A stretch of 64,000 nt of DNA from Phoronis australis (taxonomy: Eukaryota; Phoronida; Phoronidae). The notes below the pieces were generated by a model. The model was not told where the DNA came from and ran no database searches. It saw only the letters and a program-made list of their open reading frames with translations. The position numbers were made by a program, and so were the translations under genes. The stretch lies in NCBI GenBank assembly GCA_002633005.1, contig NMRA01000117.1, forward strand, positions 124,001 to 188,000, in the 5' to 3' direction. Of the stretch, positions 24,501 to 36,500 are shown one piece after another (positions within the stretch are counted from its first letter, which is position 1; each line of letters starts with the position of its first letter).

Positions 24501-27500
24501 AATAACACCTAATCCACAAGTCACAATATTAGCTTGTGATGTCATTAGTTTGAAACATTTGGTAAATGTAGCCAAAATCTTTACTGAACACTCATCCACT
24601 GAGAATTATCAAATTTATTGATAACTGATTTACTAAAATCCTACTTACCAAAAGCTCCGTAAAGAAGAGAAACCAGCTCCTCTCAAAGGCAAACTAACAG
24701 CCAACCCTTCTGGGAAGTTTTGTATTCCAATGCCAATTGCTAGATTCCTGTAGAAACAACGATATGCTTAGTGACCAATAAAATCAAAGTAAAAGTCAAT
24801 GAAATAGTCACATTTTGCAAAACTCAAACCAACTACCTGAATTACACAGTGCACAGCAAACTTAAATGTTATGTCAAAGTCCAGATGATTTAGCAAGCTT
24901 TCTGTAATGTTTATGGGAAAAACAGTTCTGTAACTAATTCCTTTGCAAGTTCATTTTGTTAAGTTAAGTGTCATCCTGGGTTTCCTGCAATATGAAACTG
25001 TATTTTCCTCAACACTGCTCACTTTGCAGAGACAAAATTGCCTGTTGGAGAACATCCTGACTGTGTCAGTTGCACGTTTTGCGGCGATCGTCACTCAAAG
25101 GGATCCTGTATTTTGAGAGCCACTTTCATGCCTATTATTCAGTGGAGAACTGGTTCTCAAAATATGGAACCCATATTCCAGTGAAGTGGTGTAGGTACTG
25201 CTCAACTGAACTGTGACTACTAGAGAAGATTGAATGTTAACATTATTTCGGTGCATCTTAATCACCATTCTCAGTTCGTGTTATTTATTTACATCCGACC
25301 ATTTTCTGTACAACTACCGGTAGTTTCTATATTCACTTAAAGGTGGCACTGCATACCTTTATTTGGACAGTTACACTTAATTTAATGACTAGTGACTACT
25401 ATTCCTGTTATTCAACGATTTTTCCGGTCCAAACTTCACAGACCTCGTTTGCAAATTGCCAACCGTTTTCAGGATTTTCATTTACAATAGAACTGTTTGC
25501 AATAGATGATGACATTCCATAACATTGGACAGCCCTTAAAAAATGATTTCCGAGATTAAACCCAATTCTGTCCAATCCTGAGGAAACATTTGATTCATAC
25601 CACTTGCCACAATAAAGTGGGTCTCAACTTGTCCCTTACTCAGATGACATTACAAACAAACCATTAAGCTAAGCTATTTACACTGGTGTGTCAATCAGGT
25701 TGATTCCACGCGGGGAAGTTTTACTATTGCTAGCTAACATTTTCAAACTTTCCATTAGTTATTTTGCCCTACGTTATAGTAATTATTTAACACCAATTAG
25801 AATATATTTATCAAATCTCCAAAACGCGAGGGAAATTTGTCACGTGACCTCCTACCACCTCGCAAGAAGTCTACCATGGTTCAGATGGTAGTGGTCAATT
25901 TGTGTTCTTTGATGATGGATTGGTTGAAATACATTGCTGTGAATGGCACCCATCTGCTCTATCCTTAATCTTTATCCACTCATCTGGAATGCTTTCATAC
26001 CCAACTTGGTTCATGCACATACTGCACATGTTTATCCAAAATGCTTTCATATACACTAACTGAATGTCTGACATGTCAGCTTGTGGTGAACCATCAGCAG
26101 AATCATGCATGGGCAAACAGAGGAGATAACTCTCATTTATTCTCAGTGTGTCCACATCGTTACAACAATCCATAAGGAAAATAGCTTTTAAAAATCTAAA
26201 CGATTAATGTATTGGTTATTTATGATAATAGTTTCACTTATCAGCTTCATCTTAATTGTTTACATTCACTGGACTGGCAAACAGGGAATAGTTTACAAGG
26301 ATTTTAACTTTGTTCTGAACATTGATTATTATTCATGGCCACGCACTAAGGTAATCAAGTGTTACAAACTGGATTACAGTTAATTGTAAATTTCACTGCT
26401 AAGTTAGAGTCTAACTGCAATGTGAAACATTACATTGATTTCAGTTGCTTTACTGATAAGGAAAGTACTAGCGTGCAGTTACTTTAAATGGCTAAGAAAC
26501 ACAAAGGATGGAATGTCCAGAAGCAAGAGTGAACATTCTTGAAAGGCAGTCTTGAATAACGTAACAACCCACATCCAAACATCATTCCTCAGCTTACCTG
26601 GCATTTTCAAATGTTGCAGTTTTTGTTTTTCCTATTGCACCAAATCCTACACCCACAGCTAAACCCTCTGAAAATATCACATCAATGTATCAGATTCAAA
26701 ACAAAAGGAGATACAGGCTTTGCACAAAATTGTTTTCAGAAATGAATGGACCAAATGTCCTGACTTATGTAATGTCAATCGGAAATTCTGAAAACAAATC
26801 AAACCAATCCAATCCAATGGCCAATCAAAACTATCAGAGGGGAGATGGGAAATGATATTTGGGAATTTCAGATTCATTGAAACTTAGCATAATAAAACTC
26901 AGTTTGCAGCTTTCCCCATTAATTATTTTTACATGCTCTGAAGGTTAAATTATTGGTCAATTTCAGTGGCACAGTGTCCTCAAGGGATTGAAACTTTCCT
27001 CAGGTCATGGACATTATCCATATTTTTGCTAAATTTAGAAATTAATAGTTTTCTCCATTTGCTCTAATTACAATACAGAAGTAAAAAAGAATTTGTATGA
27101 ATAAAAAGTTGTGAATCTGCACGATAACATCACTAAACAAACGGTTTCACACTTGACACTTTAAACAATAAAACCACAAACTTATTTAAAAAATCCAGGT
27201 TGTTTCTCATTGGAACACGCGATAAACACAGAGTGTTGAGATGCACCAACCATGTGCATTGCAAACAATTCAGATGTATGAGGAACCGAATTTTCAAATG
27301 TGTCTATGGAAGATGGATCCATTCAAAACTCAACAGCAGCTGTGCTCTCCGTATTAAGGACACATAGGTCAAATTTCATAAAGATCCATCAAAGAACTTG
27401 TTAAATATTAAAGGCAGACACAACAACAATTCACCACTACAGGAGGATGCCATAGTATTCAGATCTCTCTGCAAGCCATGCCTTCCTCAATAGTCCTTTT

Positions 27501-30500
27501 GTGAGTTAACAACAATAGCGCGAGATTCTGTGAGGCTTAACTGTGACATCACCACAAGTAGGGCAAAAGCTTGTCGTTTGGCCATATGCCAGATACGTTA
27601 GCAGAGTGTATTCTACTGTTTACTTCGAGTTTTTAATCTTTTAGTGTGAAAAATGTCAAACAAGCATTGCTGTTATGGAAAATGAAATTCAGATTCGCAC
27701 TGCGATACGTTCCATCGCGTTCTATACTAATTTCGTCCCGTGTATTATAAACGGGCGGTAGGCGAAATCCGTTCACTGATTAAGTTTTCACCTCGTCAAA
27801 AATACATTCTACACCTAAAATTATGACCTTAAAAGGAGCTTACTTTCTTCAGTGATCCTTTCTGCTTCTAAACATATCTTCGATGAAGCATACCTATGGG
27901 AATTCAGGTGACTTTGACGAAGAATTCCAACTCCACTTTTGGTTACTGTTAACTTTGATCGCGTGCGCGATGACCAAAAAGTATTTCAATTGAGTCAGGC
28001 GAGTATGAGGCAAAGGCTAGCGCAAGACTGAGCGAAGCGCGTGACCTGGCACGTGACACTTGCAAAATAGCATGGGAAGATATCAAGTGAAATTTATAAG
28101 ATTTGTGTCCCTTGGACTTTTTGTTCGTCAACAGGCATGACTTCACGTAATTTCCTCAAAATGGCTCCCGGTGAGAGAAACTCGAGCGGACCGCGAGGTT
28201 TTCATGGATAAGTTCAAGTTATTTGTAGACTATATTGTATCAAGAGACATTTGATTTTGTTTGCTGTATTTTGAAATTAGTAACTTTTTATGGCGATATG
28301 CTATTGCCACTGTATGCCTGCGGCATTCATGCCTAGCCATTCATGCCTAGCCATTCATGCCTAGCCATTCATGCCTAGCCATTCATGCCTAGCCATTCAT
28401 GCCTAGCCATTCATGCCTAGCCATTCATGCCTAGCCATTCATGCCTAGCCATTCATGCCTAGCCATTCATGCCTAGCCCAGATCAACTTCCAATTTCAGT
28501 CCGTTCACAGCTTCGCACAACATAACAAGTCCACATTTTCTTCATCCATTCGCAGTTATTCCACGATCCATCTACCATATCTAAGTTGTGTTAACGTTTT
28601 AAGAATAAAATTCACTATAAGATTTAGCATGTGTAGCAAAGACTGGGACTTGGGGCAAAACAAAAGCAATATGGCGGGTTTTGACCTCATTGCGGTGACG
28701 TCACATTGGCAAACTAGGGACTCGCAAGTGAGCTATTGGAACACACACGCCAAATTTCATGAAGATCATAACCAAAGAACAAAACTGAGTGAGGACTTCC
28801 TCTCTTGGTTTAGTTGGCTCATGCTACAAATCAACCTTGCCTGGTTTAACTGAAACATTGTTTCTACCTTGCGAAACTATTGGGTGAGTTTGTCGTTATT
28901 GTAAACAAATAACCATAATTTGTTATTTTTGGAAATTTAGTCCCTGAATTACTGACATTGAATGAAAAGGTCCCAATTTATTTTCAATAATATCAAGAGT
29001 TCAACAATGAGTTTACTCTCTGGATCAATGGTAAAAGTTAACTTGGTAATGACAAGAAAAAAAACAAAAGCAACGCTGGGACATTGACATGCACTGTAAT
29101 GCATTGTAAACACATAAAAGTCTTACCAAACGATAACACACTATTTGCACCACCCAATTACTCCTACTTACCAGGTATATTGTGTATAGTGATAGCTATA
29201 ATCAGTAAGAGAATCCTTCTCCAACTAGTGGTTTTCTTAACCTCTGTGCTCCGTGAGTAATCCTGTTGAAATTTAACATCCTTTGCACCACTTCCACCTA
29301 CTCCCCTCCGTCGTGCCTCAGATCTGCTAACGCCATCACCTGCTTGTAAAACAAAAGCAAACTATTCACATTTATTCTAATGTTTTGACAATAAGTGTTC
29401 ACCTGTGAACTTTACTATCAGATACAAGTAAGTTGATTCACTATTTAGTGACAGCAAAATATAGCTACAAGCTGCACAGTACTACTCAAATCCTACTAAA
29501 TAATTTCATTTAATTGGCAAGTCAAATTTCAAGAGAATTTCACCAGACACAATTGAGTACTACTTACGACATACAATACAATGATTTAATAATAATGCTT
29601 TTGATCGTCAATAGCTGCTAACGTTCTCAGAATGATGGTTAGGTGGACTTGTAGTCACGCGATGAAGTTCCCACCTTGGGCGACGGAATACAATGTCATA
29701 AATGCTAGAAAGATGGCTGCAGCCATTGACAAGTTGAAAATGATCAATTTATTGTAAGTACTCGATTGTGTCTCATGACATTCGTCTGAAAAATACTCAG
29801 ATTCCTTTGATGCCATCCAATAAATACTCTTGTTGACACCAACACAACTACTATATTTCACCACCATCCTTCTTGAAACTTAAAGGATACAGTTGTGGAC
29901 AACAGACACATACACCAACAATAAGTCTTCACAAAAAAATAAGTAAGCATTCACATATATAATTGACCTATCGCAAGCTCCGCCCTTTGCGAAAAGTCAT
30001 GTGACACCCGAAAATGTCAGAGACAAATACACTGTCGCTAAACGACATTACTAGTAGAACCGATGTTTTTTGCACTAACCGAAAATATTTCGCCAAACAC
30101 TGAGTCAAACAGGTGACACCTTGATTCATTGAAGAACGCTGGCAGTTTGAAGTCATATCGTTCTTGGAATAAACCAATAATGCAGGTGAAAAACATCAGC
30201 ACTTTTAGACAATGTTTAGGAATGAGCTAATAAACAAGGCACACAATGTTTGACACTGTTAAGTCTAATACTTAGATTGCATATTAAGGTTATCTCAAAC
30301 CTTATTTAGTGGCCTCCATTCTAACTCGTATATCAAACAAGAGCAACGTGGGGTGTTGAAATGCGCCCACGAATGCACCGCTAATACGGTGTGCTTCTAG
30401 GGGAATTAATTTGGAACATAAAAATGGAAATTAGATAGCGCAAAATATGTCGAATCCATCCAAGAACTTGTATGTGTCATTAAAGCTATTTACCAAATTT

Positions 30501-33500
30501 CATAAAAATCCGTCAAGGAACTTCTGAAAAAACAGAGGAAAATGAAAACATGAAATTTCCACTAAGAGGCTGTAAGCACAAAAAAAAACATAACTGCCAC
30601 TAAGAGGCACCAAAGAAGATATAAAGTCATCGGAAAATCATCATCAGACTTCCTCTTCCCATTAGGAACTTAAAGGCCAATTTTCACAACCATCCTTAGA
30701 GTGGTTTGGTTGACAGAGGGGCAGACGCCAAATAACAAGACTCGAAAACAGTAAAAATGGCCACAAGGTAGCGCAAAATGCCTCGAATTTTACCGATAGC
30801 GTCACCTCACTAATAGATGCCTAACTGCCAAGTTTTATGAAAATCCATTGACGACCCTTTAAGATACAGAGGTAAACGTAAAAAACTAAAATTGCCACTA
30901 GAAGGCACACCGGTAGCCCGAGCCGTCCGAAAGTCATCACCCTCTGTTGTCAACTTCATATAAATACACCAGCAAAATTCAACAAAAATCCTGTGGAGCA
31001 TTTAGGAGATACAGCCATGGGTGCAAAAACAAACAAAACTGCCACTAGGTGGCACCATAGTATTCCAAATAACCGGAAAATCATCGTCAGCTCCCCTCTT
31101 CACAGTAAGAACATATATGTCAATTTTCAAAATCATCCCTAGAGCGGTTTGGTTTATAGAATGACGGACGCCAAAAAACAGACTCAAAAATAGTAAAAAC
31201 TGCCACTAGGTGGCGAAAATTACCCCGAATCCGTCCGAAAACTGAAGGATGTCATCTTCACACTAATAGATGTCTAACTGCCAAATTTTATGAAAATCCG
31301 TTGAGGACTTCCAAATCTACAGAGGCAAGCGTAAAAAAATTAAAATTGCCACTAGGGGGGGCACACCAGTAGTCGGAGAGGTCAGAAATTTGTTGTCATC
31401 TGTCGTCACCTTCATGGGAACACATTTGCCAATTCTCATTCGCATCCTGTGAGGGGTTTTATGAGTTACAGCCATGGGCGCAACAACAAACATAACTACC
31501 ACTAGGAGCCGCTACAGTTGTCCAAGTCGTCGGAAAATCATCGTCAGTCGATCTCTTCACAGTAACAACATATATGCCAATTTTCAAAATCATCCCTACA
31601 GGGGTCTGATTGATAGAATGGTGGACGCCATAAAACAGATTCGAAAACATAAAAAATGGCCCCAAGGTGGCGCAAAGTACATCAAATCCGTCCGAACGGA
31701 AAGATGGCATCATCTCACTAATAGGTGCCTAACTGCCAAATTTTATGAAAATCTATTGAGGACATCCGAAGATACAGAGGTAAGCGTAAAAATTAAAATA
31801 GGGGGCACACCGGTACTCGTCAGCTTCATAGGAACACATCTGCCAAATCTTATCAAGATCCTACGAGGGGTTTAGGAGATACAGCTGTGGACGCCGGACG
31901 CCCAGACAGAGATGACAGCAATATGCGACCACTTATAAATATGTGGGTGCATAAAAACTAAGCTTTGTCAACTGGTAAAACTATATATTTTCTGAAAGAT
32001 AAAAGATCAAGGAATATACAAATATGTTTTGTATTTATGTACCATCATTATTATTACGTTAACAGCTTTTTTAAGTCAAAATTTCATTTTTAAGAAAGGT
32101 ACAATCGTAGCAAAATAACCCCTCTGTTGATTTTAATGAAACCTTTCTTAAATGAAAACTTCAACAGTTACCTCAAAAATACTGTTAGGAATTTTCAGTT
32201 AGTCTTATCGTTTGGTTTCTATGGCAAATCAACTCGCAAAACGAAAGTATTTTTGTAAAAAATCGAAGTCATATTCGTCTTTGTTACATTACGCAAAAAC
32301 TAGGCCTTTATACCAAAAATCCTAAAAAGTGTTTTTGAGAATGATGTTTAAGTTTGGAAAGTTTTATCATAATCCACTGAGCCGTTTTCAAGAACTTGTG
32401 TTCCTTAGTTCAAATAAAGTCGATTTGACGAAGCCGAGAAAAACTTTGACGCGTGAAAATCTCAAAGTTAATCATTCGGTGAAAACTGGTTTTCGTTAAA
32501 TATAACCTATACATTCCTTAACCATGTCAACTATTTCAACATTTACTCGGAATGTCAACTTACTTTGCAGTGCACAAATATCTAATTATCATTAAAACAT
32601 ACCATTACCAGCCAGGAGGTAGGATCAGTTGTTCCTGTTGTTATACACATAGTCTGTACACCTCACGTGCCAAGAGACTGATACGAAACCAAGTAAGAAA
32701 TGTCTAACAAAAATTGAGTCGGTGGTTAAAGCATGTCGTTAGCATGAGATAGAAACAGTGAAATGGGTGAGGATTTATCTCTTCACAACTTGTCGCATTC
32801 ATGACCACGCAGGCGTGAGGCACCTCACAGCATTCATGACCACGCAGGCGTGAGGCACCTCATAGCATTCATGACCACACAGGCGTGAGGCACCTCACAG
32901 CATTCATGACCACGCAGGCGTGAGGCACCTCACAGCATTCATGACCATGCAGGCGTGAGGCACCTCACAGCATTCATGACCATGCAGGCGTGAGGCACCT
33001 CACAGCATTCATGACCACGCAGGCGTGAGGCACCTCACAGCATTCATGACCACACAGGCGTGAGGCACCTCACAGCATTCATGACCACACAGGCGTGAGG
33101 CACCTCACAGCATTCGTTCTCAAGAGTCGTATAAAAGTAGTCGCACAACTCCCTCAGGATCAAAACTACGTTTTGTCTTTATTTTTCCTGACACTTGTTT
33201 ACATTTTTTATTTTAAGTTCCCGGAGAATGAAGATAAGGTATTTAGCTAGAAACGTGAAATATTGTAAAAATGGTCAATTTTTGTGAATAACATTTGAGA
33301 TATCCTTAAACAGTTATTATAATTTCGATGCCAAATTAATTTCCTATTAAAAGGTTGACATTCATTTGAAAGCCATAGTTGATTGGTTTCAAGTTGATGA
33401 CTTATTAAAATGTTTACCCACAAGGTCATTATGGCAAACCAAGACATAAATGATCAATGCTCAAGTTAGTCACCTCACTACTTGTCTTTCTACATTTAAA

Positions 33501-36500
33501 CTATAGTTTTCCCCATTCTCAGATCTGTCCTCAAAGAGTAGAAGGTGGAACCCCAAGACAAGCTATACTAACCCAGACGATGATACATGAGATGTCAAAA
33601 TATGTTAACATTATTAATACATTTGGTATAAATAACACGAATACACAGCAAACATTTGATCAGTCATTCAACAGTAATAAGAGATCTCCATTACTGCAAC
33701 TGTTTCCAAGGCAGCCGTTCAACAGCTGTTGTCCAGCTTTGTGGCCCACAACAGACTAAGATCAATACTATCACACTTTAGTAACTCATCAAATACAATT
33801 AAAACTCACTCAACATACACTGACCACTGTTAGATGATGGGCATCATTACTCAACCAGGTGAACAACTTGATGTGCAAATTTTACACCAAAACACTTCAG
33901 GGAACTCACTCTAATACTTCTCCCTATGTTGCAAAGCCACTTGGGCCCTTCTACAGTGGTTTGATAGTTAATTCCTGTGAAAACTGCTTCACACTCTACA
34001 AGTATTCCAAGATAATTATACAACTCCTACGCCAACATTTAGGATTTTGTTACCCCAACCAATTCACATGTTCTTAGCTTAGTCACAATGCTGAAGGAAT
34101 CTTATTGATTGCTAATTTCTCTTACAATCCATTGATTTTAAAAATTCAAAGACCGGTACTACTAACTTTTCAATTTTAATAACAGTCATGTTGGTCGTTT
34201 GCCTTACTTACTGTGCGTTATTTGACTTTTAAACTTGCACGCTAAACAGGCGTGTTGGTTTACGACTGCAATTATCTCATCCAACATGATCAGCCAAGCC
34301 CATGAACAGTGACTAGCTTACTTTAATCCATGACAGCGTCATCAAGCCTTTGATGTGTCAAGGAATTCGCTGGATACTCTGGGGTAAACAGCGCACGCTT
34401 TCTTCTGTACTTGCGTGTTAGCGTAAGATTTGCCTAATATTGCAGGGTCTTGGACCATGAGTCAGGCAACATAAAACTGACACAGAGAACCTGCCACCAC
34501 TGCTGCTATTCTGTACTTAAAAATCTCTCCAAGGGCAATAGTCAGATATTACGAGCCCAAATTTTGAGAATCATTTTGATGGCCAGTATTCAATGGAGAA
34601 CACTGGTTCTCAAAATACATCCAACTATTACGCTCTTTAAGGATCTCTGCAGAACTTTTATTGTGAAGGGTATCAACCCAGATCACAAGCCCTTTAACAT
34701 GATCAGGAGTAATTTAGTACACCCTAAGGACAAACCTGCAGTGTAGTGGTGTATCACACAGGGCTTGGAATGACCAATGACAAAAAACGCGGAAACTTTT
34801 ACGGCCCAAATCATGTGCGCTACCAGCCTTGAAATGGTCGATGTGAAACAAAAATCTGGACTAAAAAAAAAAAATGTTACCACCATCAGTAGCATGCGTC
34901 TGCGTCCTTTTAGCTCGTCCGTCCAATCCCAACCCACACATTTTTGGCTGCAGAGCCGTGGTATTTGTCGCCGCGGTTTACAATGACACGAGACGCCATT
35001 GAAAATCCCACCACGCTATCCCAGATGCCCCGGCAATGTTGACAATTTACGTTCCTCCGAAACATAAAGAGCAACTTCCGCTTTTCGAGGTGAACGTCGT
35101 CTGCAACGCCGCGGTAAGAAAGGAATTTGCCGCGGAAATTTTATATCAAATCCAATTTTTTTTTTACGCGGATATATAATAAAATGCGCGGACAGAACAT
35201 TTGAAAAAAAACGGAAATCCGCGTTTCCGCGGAAAATTCCAAGCCCTGATCACATTTTGTGGAATTGTGAAAACTCTTCGATTGGTGAGACTGTAGTGAA
35301 ATTCTCAACACCAAAGTTTAGTGGAATAATAAAGTTTCAAATATTTCATTTTGAATATTATTATTCATTCCTTAGTTTAAATCATACCTCCAAGATCTCC
35401 ATCTTCCACTACTGTTAAATTAACAGAGTCTTCCTCATTTTTCTTCGATGACATTGGGTCTGCTTCCATTGCCAAAGCCATGTTTGGATCTGATGTTATA
35501 CCCTGAAATGTTATCATTTGAGTAGTATTGTATTTTACCACTAACAAAACTGTTCACAGATCAGACGAACAGTAAAGCGATATTTAAAAGTAAAGTACAA
35601 TTGGTGCTCTGACAGCAAGTGACATTAGGGAACTCGATAACTATATTTCGGGGGTCGAAGTTCAGACTAATTCCCATCTGAAAAACAGTTAACAAGACTA
35701 ATACAAAGCATTGAAATGCGCCCATAAATACAAGTAGAGGTCATAATAAACATAGCCACTAGAGGGAGCTATACCAGTAAACTTAAAATAGCCTCCAGGG
35801 GATGCAAAGCAAGTCAGCTACGCTATCCTCAGTAGGAAAACAACCATCATATATCATCAAGATCCCTCACGCAGTTTGGCGGATAGGAAGGCGGGTGATA
35901 AAAACAAAGTAACACAAAAACAAAAAAGCCCCTAGAACGCACAGCGTTGGCCAAATCCATCTGAAATGGAGCAGATGCCATCGCTACCATGATAGGAACA
36001 TATTTGCCTATTAGATCAATCAAACAACTTGGAAGATATTGCGCCCAGGCAAAAAAGCAAAACTGGCACTAGAGGACGCCACAGAAGTTGCATCAACACA
36101 AAAATTATGGTCAGCAGTGCTCTTCTCAGGAATTTGGCGGATAGAGAGGCACATGCCATAAAACAAACTCAAGGTAGCGTAAAATATGTTGAAACACATC
36201 CAGAAATGGAAAGGTTCATCGTCTTCTTTATAGTAACCTGCTTGTCAAATTTCGTGGAAATCTGTTGCAGAAGTCCAAAGATATGGAGGAAAACGTAATA
36301 AAATTAAAACTGCCAGTAACGAAGTAGTCAAATCCGTCTGAAAATTGTAGTCAACTAGTGTCTTGTTCCTAGGAATAAACTTGCCAAATTTTATAAAGAA
36401 CCTGCTAAGGCTTTAGGAGATACAGCCACAGATGCAAAACAAAACTGCCAATAGGGGTGCCACAGTAGTTAGACATTTTAACATGTGCTCTTCTCAGTTA

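Noticed and set aside
28324-28477. CRISPR-like array
   Set aside because: Units are contiguous with no unique spacers; likewise the 35-, 43- and 48-bp arrays. The context is an animal genome.
28693-28705. TGACGTCA with an adjacent inverted CCAAT box, as in a promoter
   Set aside because: A single 8-mer within repeat-like intronic sequence, with no sign of a first exon next to it.
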